From Cutaneotrichosporon cavernicola (lineage: Eukaryota; Basidiomycota; Tremellomycetes; Trichosporonales; Trichosporonaceae): a stretch of DNA of 64,000 bases. The position numbers and the translations under genes are program-made. Within the stretch, counting starts at the first letter, position 1. Each line of letters starts with the position of its first letter. Positions 42,971 to 55,139 of this stretch are shown here, piece after piece. Location of the stretch: the NCBI RefSeq assembly GCF_030864355.1, contig NC_083395.1, positions 1 to 64,000 of the forward strand. Direction: 5' to 3'. The notes under the pieces are model-generated. The model was given only the letters and a program-made list of their open reading frames with translations. It had not been told where the DNA came from and made no database searches.

Positions 42971-43951
42971 AGGGGAGGTTGCATGGGCTGTCCGCACGCG
43001 CCGGCTTGAAAGGTAACGTTGTCCTGGGGCGCGGGAGCCAGATGCGTCTGTTCGCTTCAAGCTGATTGAGCAGAGTAGAATAAGGCAATGAAACTGTATA
43101 GAAGTGTAGACGAGAGAGACTTGGTTAGTCGGTTGCGGTTCAAAGCTGGGTCTACCGTATTCTCTGATACCTCAGGGTGTCTGGGGGTAGGTCGGAAGGG
43201 ATGAACACTGCTTTTATTTGATTCTTTTGCTCCAACACCATACAAATACTAAACCCATAAGCTTATAAACATTATGGATTTACAGTTTGTTTCATTGGGA
43301 TATCCCCGTGCCCAAATGACCCTGAACATGTCCGTGATTTCCGGATGGTTACTCGCGACTCGCAAAAGGCCCCAACAGGGTCAGTAGAATGCATCCCCAG
43401 CCTGTCCGAGCACCCCGACACCTGGTTCTCATACTATGATACTGTTAGCCGACAGTAATCACATCAACTGTGCCCACCTGTTCAGTCAGCCGTAAAGACG
43501 GCACAGTCCCATAGCCGCACTGCCACTAGTCATGCCGCTTCCGCTTCCAAGCATTCCCTGGTGGCGGTGGCCCAGAATTGCTACTGGGACTAAAGGAGAA
43601 TTAAGGGGAATAAGTTGTCTAAGCTACTCTCGCCGTTGTGGCTACACGTGACAGAACACCACACTGCCCATTCTCATTCTCCAGAAAGGGGCTCCTTGTT
43701 CATTTCCCCAATCCAGTAACAACTGCTGTTGCTCTGAGCCAAGCTAAAAATCCTGAACCAGATCATGATGCTCAAGTTGCGGCTGGCGCAAAAAAGCTCA
43801 TGGTCATCCTGGTGGGTGCGTTTAGTGGTACGCACGGGACCAAGCTTGACAAGATCTGCGTCGGGGTACCCAGGCCCTTCTAAGAGGGACCTGCGTTGAG
43901 GCAGGTACTAGCGGCTTGAGAAGCAGTCCGGCGTTTGGTCAAGTCAGGGAG

Positions 43952-43998
43952 GTACTGTACAGACGCAAGTACTGTGCAGACGCAAGTACTGTGCAGAC
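43952..43998. repeat. 17-bp tandem repeat
   Basis: GTACTGTGCAGACGCAA occurs 2.75 times in succession; the first copy differs by one base. Function unknown. Confidence 0.85.
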
Positions 43999-44596
43999 TG
44001 CACAGGCCGTGTTGTGGTGGAGGCAGCCACAAATAGTTCAATGTGGACAGAACCGTGTATGAAGGCCTTGCAGCCTGGAGCATAGGTCACGGGATGCTTC
44101 TATTGCCCAGCAACGCTGTACACACTGTGAGCCCACAGTGTACGCACCGCCCTATCCAGACGGCAACAAACGTATGCCCAACGAGGTACCCAACGGATAA
44201 GAACATATCACCAACTCGGCCCACCCTTGTCAGGCCACTTAGGGGGTTAGAGCAAGGTCAACTGCGTCAGTGCAAACCGTCGAGCATGTAGGGCCGACTG
44301 TGTGAGTCTGAAGGCTTCAGTGACGGCTGCAGGGTGCTGGTGGATCCATGTTTAAACATCCTGGGGCGATCGACGACAGGCTGTATCACCGGGCCGTAGA
44401 TATAGTCAAATGTCAGGCGTTCCCGGCGTCCATCGAGTTACACCCCGCCTCTCAAGGTCTGTCCGTCTGAGAAGTGAGAACCGACACAGCCCTCTCCTCA
44501 AATATTCGTTCGGCCTGATGACAATCATCTAGAGGATGAGATCGTCAGTATGTCTTTAGTTGCCCGCTATGTACAACCCTGCATCTCGTCTACCGT

Positions 44597-45178
44597 CTAC
44601 AGCTTGCTCTTGGCGTCGACAGCAGTGAAGCGCTCGATCGTAATACCCTTGCTGCCACCCTCGAAGAGAGTCTTACCAGCACGCCCAAGAGCGCGGTAAA
44701 CGTCCGTCTTTGTGTGTGCTGACATCAGTAAGCGAGACAAAAGCAGAAATGAAATGAGGCGTGACGACGATGTGTGAGCCACCCGGAATCTTGGCTCGCA
44801 TCCGAGCCTCAGCAGGAATTATCAGCACGGCTAGAACCGAGGGCATCAAGTTGGGCATTTCCAGACCGATGACGCAAAACTCCGCAAACTGCGCGCCCCC
44901 ACCGCCACATAGACACACTCACCAGCAACAGCCTCTGGACCGGCGTACTGCTCAAACACCTTGAACTTGAGCGGGTCCTGCATGTCGCGCACAGGTGTGT
45001 ACTGGAGTGTTCCAGGCTCGTGCTTCTCGGCGTGCTCGCGGCAGGCTGCGAAGACTACGGATGTTAGCAAGATCTCTCAAGGATGAGCCGCGGCCGCCTT
45101 GGACTCACGGACTGCGAGCTCGTCGGCGGCCTGGGCTGAGGCAGCGCGCATGCTGGCAATGACGTAGAAGGGGGCCAT
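44597..45178 (-). CDS. Small ABM-domain (antibiotic biosynthesis monooxygenase-like) protein
   Basis: Three exons (45178-45109, 45054-44923, 44718-44597) give 107 aa. The pattern FYVIASMRAASAQAADEL then EHAEKHEPGTLQY, VRDMQDPLKFKVFEQYAGPEAVAAH matches the dimeric alpha+beta barrel ABM fold, in which small proteins oxidise quinols or degrade haem without a cofactor. The E-P-G-x-L-x-Y and F-E-x-Y motifs are intact. The second intron is unusually long for this window (204 bp). The region just downstream of exon 2 inside that intron reads through in the same frame for some distance, but lacks conservation. Confidence 0.8.
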
Positions 45179-45523
45179 CGTGGTGAGGGGAGTGTAGTAG
45201 GGTCGAGGAAAGAGGAAGAGCGATGGAGTTTGATATTGTGGCCTACATGGCTTGATTTTATGAAGGACCTTTCGGTTAGGTCTTTGGAGGTAACCGGGTA
45301 ACCGAGTCTAGCCGCGTAGCCGTCGGTCATGACCGTTGCTTAGGGGAGCATCTTCGGAGGAGCCTTGGAGGTCGCCTGTTCGATTCAGAGCAACGGCAGC
45401 TTTCCAAGTAAAGCCTAGTTTGGTTCCGCTCTATGACTCACCACGCGACTTGAACAAGAGCAGGCGCGTCCTAGACCCCTGATTTTCACATTACTCTCAA
45501 GCTCTCAAACCAACTTGGTCGTC
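45179..45523. promoter_or_regulatory. Divergent promoter of ABM gene and MUTYH
   Basis: 345 bp between the ATGs at 45178 (minus) and 45524 (plus). It includes a CT-rich leader before 45178 on the minus strand. No specific site identified. Confidence 0.4.
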
Positions 45524-47836
45524 ATGCGTCCACGCCGCGCCGCCGCCGCGGCTGCACGCATGTTACGCGTTCCGTCCTCCTCGCCGTCCGTCATTGCCAT
45601 CTCCGACTCTGAGAGCGACGCCTTCGTTCCACCAGATGTTGTGGACAATGAGGATGTCGACTTTGATGGGCAGGCCGCCTCGGCCTCTTCCTCGCTTGTT
45701 CCATCAGACTCGGGTTCGGATCCAGGATCAGGTCAAAGGGGGAGGAAACGTAAGCGCGCCGGTCCTCGTCCAAGGCAGGCGGCGGGAAGGGCGAACAGCC
45801 GAACGAATGACGACATCGAAGACTGCGTCAGGCCGCACGGTTCGGAGTACCATTCTGTCAACGCCGTAGCTGAGAAACAGCAAAAGCTGCTGGATTGGTT
45901 TGAGGATGTTCGGTGAGCTCCGTTGCGGGTGAGCTGACGTTAGCGACGCGCGGGGGATGCCGTGGCGAAAACGGTACGATGCGGCGGCCACAGCCGAGGA
46001 GAAGGGACAGCGGGCGTACGAGATATGGGGTTGGTCATTCGCTGTTTGTTGAACTCGTGCTGACGCTCCGTCTGCCATCACTCTACCCACGCTTCACATT
46101 CCACCGCCATCTGCTCTATCTTATCCCCTCGCGACTCTTCTCTATCCACTCGTCACCCCGGTCTCTTCACACGCGATGCCCTTGGTTCTCGCTCACAGTC
46201 TCCGAGGTCATGCTGCAGCAAACCCAGGTCGCCACCGTCATCGACTACTGGAACCGCTGGATGGCCAGATGGCCGACGATTGCTGACCTCGCCAAGGCCG
46301 ACTTGGAGGAAGTGAATGCTGTCTGGCGTGAGTCTGCGGATCCACTTCGGTTTCCCTATCTCCTGTTGATCTCGATGCACCTACAGTCTGGTCCCCTACT
46401 CAACCCCACCACCAACTCACAATTGAAACGTAGGCTGACACCAGGCGGACTAGGGTACTACCGCCGTGCCAAGTCGTTGCTCGCTGGTGCGGCTGTGATC
46501 ACAGGAAGCGAAGAGTACAACCGTGAGGTTGCCTGACCTGGCCGACTAACATCAGAACGCCTCCCGTCCGATCCGTCTGTCCTCGAAAAGAATGTGCCAG
46601 GTGTCGGACGATATACAGCTGGCGCGATTTGCTCAATGGCGTATGGGGTGCGGACGCCGATTGTGAGTCCTCGTTCCACCCTCCTGGCCTGTGTGTGTTG
46701 CTGGCTCATCCTTCCGGTTACCTGCTTACAGAACAATTGTCACCAGCATTAGCTGATCCAAGGTCGACGGAAACATCCATCGTGTTCTGACCCGCCTACT
46801 CGGCGTGTACGCCACCCAGACAGCCCCAGCCACCATCCGCTTCCTGTGGGATGCGGCAGAGGCGTTGGTTGACGCGCTCCCGCGTAGACTGTCCCTTGGT
46901 ATCGCTGGCGACTGGAACCAAGCGCTCATGGAACTTGGTGCGACGGTTTGCCGGCCAGTACCTGTGTGTGGCGAATGCCCGTTGCGCGAAGTGTGCAACG
47001 CCCACGCTGAGGCTGACGTGAGCTTTGTAACCTTACCGCAGCTAACACCAGATGGCAAAGCCGCCACCACCGCCCACAGGCGTCGACTGCACCCTTTGCG
47101 AGCCTGTGCCTGGCGAGATGGCCGTGACAGTATTCCCGATGAAGAAGATGAAAAAGGAGAGCCGTGTCGAGCACGAGGCGGTCGTCATCACAGAGTGGCA
47201 AAGCGAGGGTGTGACGAGGTGGCTTTTCCTCAAACGCCCAGAAAAAGGTTGGTCGCTGCTGGAAAACCCAGTGTCAAGCTGATTCCAGGGCTCCTCGCAG
47301 GTCTCTTTGAGCCGCCCACCACGGTGGTTCCCGCAACGGGCGCGGTGGAACAACTCGCTGCCGGCTTGACCTTCGTGACAGACCTGGTAGGCGATATTGA
47401 GGACGCATTCGAAGAACATGTGGTCATCGGACCTATAACCCACATCTTCAGCCACATCAACATGACGTACCACGTGCAACGTCTTGTGCTGCGTGGCGAA
47501 CGCCCAGAACCGAAGAATGGCCAGTGGCTCTCATTAGAAGAGGTCTCGGACGCGAATGTCGGCACAGGCGTCAAGAAGTGCTGGGCTAGTGTGTATGGAG
47601 TCTGGGGAGAGGGTGAGGTGGGGACAGTGAAGCTACCTAAACCGAAGAAGGAACTATCGGCCAAGAGGGTGAGAAAGGAGCCGGTTGTCAAGAAGGTCAA
47701 GAAGGACCCTGCGAGGAGGTTAACAGAGGAAGGAGCCCGCGTTTTCAAGAAGGTGTGCATGCCGGTGATGCCCAAGAGAGGCGCCTCGGCCAAGGAGGTC
47801 AAGGCGGAGGTTGAGGTAGTCGGGTTAGACGACTGA
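45524..47836 (+). CDS. MUTYH: Adenine DNA glycosylase (MutY homologue)
   Basis: Eight exons (45524-45912, 45944-46029, 46199-46327, 46445-46522, 46556-46662, 46763-47017, 47052-47247, 47289-47836) encode 595 aa. It removes adenine mispaired with 8-oxoguanine in nuclear and possibly mitochondrial base-excision repair. The catalytic segment [15 protein letters not shown] carries the active-site Glu, the helix-hairpin-helix reads [12 protein letters not shown], and [12 protein letters not shown] supplies the catalytic Asp. The iron-sulfur ligands are C-x5-C-x2-C-x5-C, one residue shorter in the first loop than the usual C-x6-C. The C-terminal NUDIX-like 8-oxoG recognition domain is present ([30 protein letters not shown]). 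An extended basic tail ([10 protein letters not shown]) may act as a nuclear signal. The N-terminal 120 aa are disordered and basic. Confidence 0.95.
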
Positions 47837-48001
47837 GTATGCAAACGGTTGGTGATCCCACCTCGTTCATCCCTGAGAACTGGCAAGTATTCGTCCCCTT
47901 GTCATCTCCTCCACCAAATTGCTCCCGTTACAATTGCCACCAAGCGCGTCGATCAAAAACAACTCGTCAACTCAAACGTCTCAACGACCAACACGACCGC
48001 A

Positions 48002-48846
48002 ATGGCAGAATACGTCACCATCGACACGTCTGTCGGCTCATTCACAGTCGAGCTGTACACTAAGCATGCTCCAAAGGTACGTCAGCCCAATTTCTCCCGC
48101 GGAGCTGACAGCAGACGTGCAACAACTTCCTCAAACTCACAGAGCGGGGTTACTACAACGGCGTTATTGTGAGCTCGCAAGCATGCGCTGAGGCTAACCA
48201 CAGTTTCATCGTATTATCCCGGTACGTGTGTGCAACTGTGACTTGGCTGCGCGGCGTCATATTCTCGCGTTCGAGGCCCAACGCCTCCACCCAGCGTTAC
48301 TCCCCTATCTCACCTCACGTCCACGACTTGCCGCGGCTTCTCCGACTGCAACCTCTCTGAACATACACTAATGACAGGGCTTCATGATCCAAGGAGGTGA
48401 TCCCACCGGCACTGGGCGTGGTGGAACGAGCGTCTACGGCGAGAAGTTTGCGGATGAGCTCTCCCCAGAGCTGCGGTTTGTTGGCGCGGGGATCCTGGCA
48501 ATGGCGAACGCAGGGCCGAACACGAATGGTGAGCTGGAGTGCGGGCCTCTTGAGCTGACATCAGGCTCGCAGTTCTTTGTTACTTGCGTGAGTTGTCCTA
48601 CGTTGATGAGGGGAAGCGCCGAGTGGCACACCACAAGATCCAGATGGACAGCACTTACCCCAGGCTCCTACTCCCTTCCTCGATGGCAAGCACACCATCT
48701 TCGGCCGTGTGTCCTCTGGCATGGACACCATCAAGCGACTAGAGGCTGTACGGACCGACAAGAGTGATCGGCCTGTCGAGGAGATCAAGATCCACAAGGC
48801 GCGACTGGGTGACGCAGGGCAGGCGAACGCTATCACGATGGGCTAG
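48002..48846 (+). CDS. PPIL1: Cyclophilin peptidyl-prolyl isomerase, PPIL1/Cyp1 type
   Basis: Six short exons (48002-48076, 48115-48168, 48204-48221, 48378-48528, 48565-48587, 48664-48846) encode 167 aa; one exon is only 18 bp. The active-site residues are kept ([22 protein letters not shown], with catalytic Arg; the SQFFVTC and HTIFGRV segments). Length, the GGTSVYG insert and the short N-terminus match PPIL1, a spliceosome-associated isomerase in the nucleus that works with SNW1/SKIP. It follows MUTYH by only 165 bp on the same strand. Confidence 0.95.
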
Positions 48847-48921
48847 AGTGGCTTGGTGAGGACGGCAGTTGACTAATAGACAAAAAGTAGATGCATTATC
48901 GCATACAAACACAAACAGGTA

Positions 48922-50475
48922 TTAAAAGCCAAGAACATCGTTAGCGGCGCGGCGCACGGCCTGCTCGCCGGCGCGCATGTCGGGTGTCACGGGGAAGGCC
49001 TCGAAGCCCAAGGCTCGGCGCGCGTCGACGCCTTCAATGTCCGCCGGTGTGCCGGTGCCCGAGAAGGTGCTCTCGCCCTCACCTCCGGGGAAGTCGGGCG
49101 GCGGGCAACGTGCCTCAAAGCATGCCCTCTGGTCGCGGATGTACTCGGCGTTCAGGCGAGTGAGTGGTACAGAGGGGATGTACATGACGGCGCTAGGCCC
49201 TGCGCCGCGGTGAACGCTCTCAACGGCGTGGATGACGTCTGCATGCCACCATGCCTGGTCGCCCGGCTGTACGCGGGGAATGGAGACCATGGTCCGGTCG
49301 AGTTCGAGGTGGGGGTGAGACGCGTCGTTGAACTCTTGGCTGCGGCCAAGAGGAGCCTGCGGGAAGACCGTGGAGTCAATATCGAGCTCCCAGTTCTCTG
49401 GCGCGAGGTAGTGTTCCCGCGAGACGGCAGCGCGCGGAGCCTTCTCACGGAAGAATGGCCGGAGGAGAGTGTACGCGGTCATCTCGCGGATGAGGGGGTA
49501 GACGCGAAGCGTTCCCTCGCCGGGACCAGTGTCGGAGAGGGATGTCCAGCCTTGGAACGCGCGGAAGACGCCACACGCTCCCGCGCCGTCATAGAGGTTC
49601 TGGTTGGCGCGCGCCCGAGCCTCGAGCTCGTACGCGTCATAATTCTCCCATCGTCCCTCAAGGATGCGCGCGTAGACGGCGCGGTAGGCCGGGTCCTCCC
49701 ACCTCTCGACCGAGCCACCATCCATGTGTGGTCCGAGGGCAAACTTGGAGTCACCGGGGTGCCGAACCCGTAAGCGGTCGGCGTATGAAATTGGCGTAAG
49801 GGATACCTGGGCAGACTGGGGAAGGGAGAAGAGGGAAAGAAGGGCTCGCTGCGCAGCCAGACTCCTCTGGTGACCGCGTGCCGCAAGCTGCGGCTTGGAC
49901 CAGTAGATCTCGAACACTTGCTTGTCGTCGGCCGGGAAGCCGCGGACCTGGGGGTTGGCCGCGACGTACGCCTCCACTTGCTGGAGCCAAGCCTCGGCTT
50001 CAGTCCGAGGGACAACACCTTGCACAACAGCCGTACCCGAGCGCTTAATGGCTGCGACGGTGGCCGGGTCACGGGCGAGGAGCGACTCGTAAGAGACAGT
50101 TGGTACGGCGTTAGTGCCGAGGCGCTCAATCTCGGCCGCGGCGACAACGAGGCGCGAGGTGAGGCTGCGGAAAGACGAGACGAGGCGGGCACGGTTAGCC
50201 TCGTCCCCTGCAATTAGGCGCTTCAAGTCGGCGAAGCGAGCCGGGAGGGGTTGCTCGGCCTCTCCAGAGAGTGAAGCGAAGACGGAGCCGATCTAGCGTT
50301 AGTGGATTCGATTACGACGACTCACGTCGCCCTCTGCACGCTGTTTGCGCATCATGGGCGGCTGGGGCGCCACCATCTCGCGCTGAATCTCGGTGGCGAG
50401 GCCACGAGCGCTCGAGGCCATCCCCCGACGGATCGGGAGGTGCGCAAGGGTAGCAAGCTTGACTGTCCTGGACAT
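48922..50475 (-). CDS. DUF1479-family Fe(II)/2-oxoglutarate-type oxygenase
   Basis: Two exons (50475-50326, 50292-48922; 33-bp intron) encode 506 aa. The N-terminus (MSRTVKLATLAHLPIRRGMASSARGLATE) is basic and Ser/Ala-rich and looks like a mitochondrial targeting signal. The core (AAIKRSGTAVVQGVVPRTEA, FEIYWSKPQL) matches DUF1479, the YbiU-like double-stranded beta-helix family. The iron site is visible as GPHMDGGSVERW (His-x-Asp) and the distal His in WWHADVIHAVES, with an Arg after HRGAGPSAVMYIP for 2-oxoglutarate. Substrate unknown. It is convergent with PPIL1, their stops 75 bp apart. Confidence 0.88.
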
Positions 50476-51297
50476 GGCAGTTGTGGTGGTGAGTGGGCAC
50501 TATCAACAGTCTTGCGAGGATATTATATCATCTTCATTGCCCCACTTTATGTGTCCAACGTCGCCTCACAAAGGCATATGCATCACAGCAGAGAAGAATA
50601 GTTTAGCAGATCAGCAGAAGTCCGAGTTGATGTACGGTGACAGACGGGCCGGCGGTAATGGGCTGTTTTGCAGTTCTGCCGGACCAGCCGCTGTATCCCT
50701 GGAACGACTGATGCTGGAGCTGTGATCGGTGGGCCGTAGTCAAGCAAGACAAGCAAGACAATGGGACCAGATGCAAACGAGTCCGGCGTGGAGTGGGCAA
50801 AGTGTGGAAAAGGCACCAGGAACCCTCCCCGTAGCTCCGCAGAGGAGTTGAGCAGCACTCACTACCGTACTGTCGCTAAGAAGTGGATGTGACGTACAGA
50901 AGCAGGACTGCTCTACTAATTCTGCAGTTTATCAATGTCGCCCTTGGCCGAGCTGGGCGGTGGACGCAAGGCAAGTGGACTGCAGCCTTCTGGAGTTCAG
51001 CAGCGCCCAACGTCTGGCTTTTCCGAGCATTCTCCGACAACGTCGCACCATCTGGGCCTACATCTGCAGAACTAGTAAACAAGTAATCACGAAGCGCGTA
51101 GGTGGTGACATTGTACTACTGTATACAGGATGAGTCTATGGTATCTGTGCAAACAGATCATGAGTGCAGATCGCACGTTCAGCAGTAGCGCACAGTCATC
51201 ATCGCCAGATGTGCATCTCTGACATTCCGGCTTGCCATCGGCGACCGGTACCAGCTTGAAGCTCGCGTGGCTCGCTTCGCTCATCGCAGCTCGAGTC
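50476..51297. other. Intergenic region
   Basis: 822 bp, tail-to-head between two minus-strand genes. It contains the promoter of the DUF1479 gene; no additional gene recognised. Confidence 0.5.
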
Positions 51298-53637
51298 TTA
51301 GTCGTATCCTCGCCCACTGCGCTTCTTTCCCTCCTTGACCTTGAAGTGCTTCTTGCCGTTATTGCGGACGCGAACCGGCCCTTCGTCGATAAGCGGCATG
51401 CCGTCTGGTCCGAGGCGGCGCTGGTGCGGCGAGATCATCGACTTGGTGTGGGAGAGCCCACCCTCACTCGCATCCGCCGCACCCTGCAAGCGGCCCTTGA
51501 CGACGGGGCGCGGGGCAGGCCCACCCTCCGTAAAGAAGTAGTTGTCGAACGCAGTCGCGCGCACCTTGCCGCTGCGCATAGGCGCTGTGGCTGCGGACTG
51601 ACGCACGCTCTTGTTGGTCAACGCACGCTCGCGGTCCTTCGACTCCTCCTCTGTTGCCTTGGAGGCGGCGACGGACGCCCCCGAAGGTGCGACGTATGTG
51701 TCGGCGTCGCGGCGGACGTGCGTCTCGGGCTGCATCTTTCGGCCAGCGGCATACTGCGCCGCGAGCGCCTCGAGGGTACGCTCATGGGACGTGGACATGA
51801 ACTCATCAGAGTCGATACCTGGAGGCGGGCGCGCGTAGAGGAGCTTGGCGTTGACATAGTCCTTGAGGATGTAGCGGGCGGCGCGAGAGGTGTCAGGCAT
51901 ACCAAACGATGAGCGGGTCAAGCCACGCGCGATCGCATACGCGCTCAGGAAGTCTTCCCACCCGACCTTGCCAGTACCGCCGTCCTCGATCTCCTTAACG
52001 TCGATGCGGATACCATACGTCCCCTCGAGGATAGCACGCGGGATGCGGCGGCACAAGAGGTCTACCGGCGCCGAGTACTCGCGCATCTGGTCGATGGGAA
52101 GGACACCGTCGCAGACCAGGTCGGCCTGCGTGTTCGCAAACTGAGGAAACACGAGACCGGGGCAGTCGCAAAGCGTAATGTTCTCCGTGAGGACGAGCGT
52201 CTGGAAGTGCTTCGTCTTGCCTGGCGTGGCGGAGACGGAAACCTTCTTCGCTCCGATGAGCGCGTTAATTGTCGAGGACTTGCCGACGTTGGGGTAGCCG
52301 ACGAGGCCGATCATGAGCTTGGTCGGGTTGGGGTCACGCTCCGTTGCAAAGTCGGACAGAGGCGGGGCCGAGGTGATGAACAGGTGCTCGAGCTCGGCGA
52401 CACTGAGCACGCGCGTGCGGTCGGATTCCGGTTGTGCTGGCTCGTTGTGCTCAGGGGGTGCCATGGTCTCCTCAATCCTGGCCCGCTCCAGTGCCTCGGC
52501 GATGTCGTCGGCAATCTCCTCGTCCTCCTGGGTGGCTCTCTGCTTGCCCTTGTTCTTGGGAACGAGTTCCTCCTCGCTCTCAGTCTCAAAGTCTTCCGAG
52601 TCCTCCTCTTCGTCCTCCTCCACGTCCTCCTCTTCGTCCTCCTCCACGTCCTCCTCCACATCCTCCTCGTCGTCCTCATCGGCGTCCGCGTCATCCTCTG
52701 AGTCCTGCATTTCCGCCTCGCGACGTTCCTTCTCGTCGAGCTCCTCCTGCGCAGTCGCCGCAGCAACAGCGGAGAAGAACACGTATTTGATCCCGGCCTT
52801 CTCAAAGTAGTCCGCCCACATGCAGCGCTGCTCATACGTGAGCAGGTCCGACTTGTTGATGAGCAGCAAGTTCCGCCTCTTGCCCTTGCCGGGAACAGTG
52901 ACCTCGTCACCCATCTCGTCGCTTCCCACGTCAAGGACGTACTCGTCGAGGTCGGCGCTACGGAAGCCGAGGGGGTTGCGCGCGTCGACAATCTGCACGA
53001 CGAGGTGCGATCGCTCGATGACACGCCACAGCTGACGCCACAGCTGGATGTTGCGCTCAAAAGGGGTGAGGAGTAGCGAGTTTTCCTCAGCTAGGCGCGC
53101 GAGGTGCCGGCGCCAGTCAAGGAACGACTCGCGCTCCTGCTTCTCGAGCTCTAGGCGGGTCATCGCGCGCGTCCAGGCGGGTCGCCGAGGGACGTGCAGG
53201 TCCTTCCGCGCCTCCTCCTGCTTCTTCTCAACTCGCTTCTCCTCAGCCGCTGAGAGGAGGAATGGGTTGACCGGCATCACGCCGCCGACCTGCTGAATGA
53301 TGCGAATCTTGGAGCGTTCTAGTGTCAGATTGCTGCGGATGTCAAATCGCCACTCACCGGTTGTAAAGTCCTGGTCTGCAAGAGCCGCGTTGGCCAGGAA
53401 CTGGTCAAGGTCACGCTCATGCGTAACCGAAGCAAGCGGGTTGTTGTCGTCGAGCGTGTACTGCGGTCAACAACAGGGCCATTCTGACAACTCACGAGCT
53501 GCGACTCTCTTGGCGCATGAGCCTCCTTGGCCTTGCGGTTAATGAGAGCCTTGCCGAGGCCGGCCTTCGAAGGCTTGGTACGCGGAGGCTACTGTTAGCT
53601 TACAACTGGCCCATTCTGAGGTAGACAAGCTCACCAT
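51298..53637 (-). CDS. LSG1: Large-subunit GTPase LSG1
   Basis: Four exons (53637-53635, 53588-53496, 53460-53358, 53318-51298) encode 739 aa. The first exon is only the ATG. LSG1 is a cytosolic circularly permuted GTPase that releases Nmd3 from the 60S ribosomal subunit. Permutation is visible: G4 (NKSDLL) comes before G1 (GYPNVGKSS) and G3 (DCPG). The N-terminus (KAGLGKALINRKAKEA) and the VDARNPLGFRSADLDEYV segment are characteristic. Between G4 and G1 sits a very acidic insert of about 60 residues, encoded by a repetitive GAA/GAC-rich stretch at 52590-52700. The C-terminus ends in a basic tail (KKHFKVKEGKKRSGRGYD). Confidence 0.96.
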
Positions 53638-53863
53638 TGTGGTATGCGTCCGAGTGGGTATGTTGAGTAATGATGACAGAGAAACTCCCAAGATTTTGGA
53701 TTCACTGCGGGGTGGAGGAAGTCACGTGGGTCCATTAGCACTTGATTTGGCCGCCCATTAGGAACTGGATACATCCGCTAATTAACTCTGGATTAGGGCT
53801 GTTTTTCCAGACGGAGATGGTCGGAGCGCGATGAAGACAGAAACTGGTGACTACACATATACC
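53638..53863. promoter_or_regulatory. Divergent promoter, LSG1 and COQ5
   Basis: 226 bp between start codons of LSG1 (minus) and COQ5 (plus). It has an AT-rich core near 53760-53800 (CTAATTAACTCTGG). No defined element. Confidence 0.45.
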
Positions 53864-54945
53864 ATGAGCCGCAACCTCGCCCGCCAATTCCGCCTCCCCC
53901 GCGTGCAGATCCGGGCCGTCTCCAACGCCGCCAGTGCGCCCGGTGCCGCGGTCGGCTCAGCCCACCCCTCCCAGCCCGCCCAGCCAGCTGCGACCCCAGC
54001 AACATCCTCGCCTGCCGCCGGTCCCAGCCAGCCGCGTACCACCCACTTTGGCTTCCAGGAGGTGTTCGAGACGGATAAGGAGTCGCTGGTGGGGAGCGTG
54101 TTCTCCTCGGTCGCGTCCAACTATGATGTGATGAACGACAGCATGTCGCTCGGCATCCACCGGTTGTGGAAGGACGACTTTGTGTCGACCATGCTTCCTC
54201 GTCTGCCCGCCAGCGTGCACCGCAACCCTGCGCGGCCAGGCGTTGCACCCGCGCCCGAGGCGCCGAACCCGACGTTCAAGTGCCTTGACGTCGCTGGCGG
54301 GACCGGTGACATTGCGCTGCGGATCCTCGACCGCGCGCGCGAGAAGTTTGGCAGCCGCGACATCGAGGTCGAGGTCGTCGACCTCAACCCCGACATGCTG
54401 CATGAAGGACGCAAGCGCGTTGCCCAGACCATGTACTACAACAGTGAGTCGCCGCTCTGCTACAGCTCGGTCGTTACCTATCACAAGCTGACCCCACAGC
54501 CCCCCAGATCACTTTCACGCACGGCAATGCGCAGGCGCTTCCTGCGCACATTGAGGACAACTCAATCGACCTGTACACGATCGCGTTCGGGATCCGTAAC
54601 TGCACATCGCTCCCTGCTGTTCTCTCCGAGGCGTACCGCGTCCTCAAGCCCGGGGGCCGCATCGGTGTCCTCGAGTTTGGCAAGGTGTCGAACCCGCTCC
54701 TGAAGGAGGCCTACCGCCAGTACTCGTTCCAGGTCATTCCCGTGCTCGGCCAGATCATCGCAGGTGACCACGCGAGCTACAAGTACCTCGTCGAGAGCAT
54801 TGAGAGGTTCCCGCAGCAGGCCGACTTTGCGCAGCTTGTGCGTGACGCCGGCTTCCAGACGGGCGCGATGCGCGAGGGTAAGGGCGGAGCGTGGAAGGAC
54901 TACACGTTCGGCGTCGCGACGATGTGGACCGGTGTTAAGGCGTAA
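53864..54945 (+). CDS. COQ5: Ubiquinone biosynthesis C-methyltransferase COQ5
   Basis: Two exons (53864-54443, 54500-54945) encode 341 aa. It methylates 2-methoxy-6-polyprenyl-1,4-benzoquinol using S-adenosylmethionine, in the mitochondrial matrix as part of the CoQ synthome. The start at 53864 is preferred to an in-frame ATG at 53831, because the sequence then begins with a basic amphipathic presequence (SRNLARQFRLPRVQIRAVSN). UbiE/COQ5 motifs are present: NDSMSLGIHRLWK, SAM loop LDVAGGTGDIALRIL, AFGIRNCT, YRVLKPGGRIGVLEF. The Ala/Pro-rich stretch at residues 25-60 and an Ala/Pro insert (RNPARPGVAPAPEAPNP) are lineage-type additions. Confidence 0.97.
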
Positions 54946-55139
54946 GCCATAGAGCATGCATCACTTCTTAGAGCTGGGACCGGACGGGTTGCTGAGAAAG
55001 CTGATTGCTCCAATTCTGAACGAAAGAGTCGCGACAGGGAAAAGCACATGAACAGCAACAACCCATCACGACTTGGTTCGTATACTCCATTGCTGTTATA
55101 CAGACACCAATGCATGCGTTGCAGTCTACTCGCTCCACA

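Larger units (their letters stand above)
42739..44596. other. Intergenic interval with homopolymer
   Basis: About 1.9 kb upstream of the receptor-like gene and downstream of the ABM gene. It contains the G28 tract (42943-42970) and a 17-bp tandem repeat (43952-43998). No gene recognised. Confidence 0.5.

Noticed and set aside
52434..52790. Pro/Arg-rich plus-strand frame of 118 codons
   Set aside because: Produced by the acidic repeat of LSG1 on the opposite strand.
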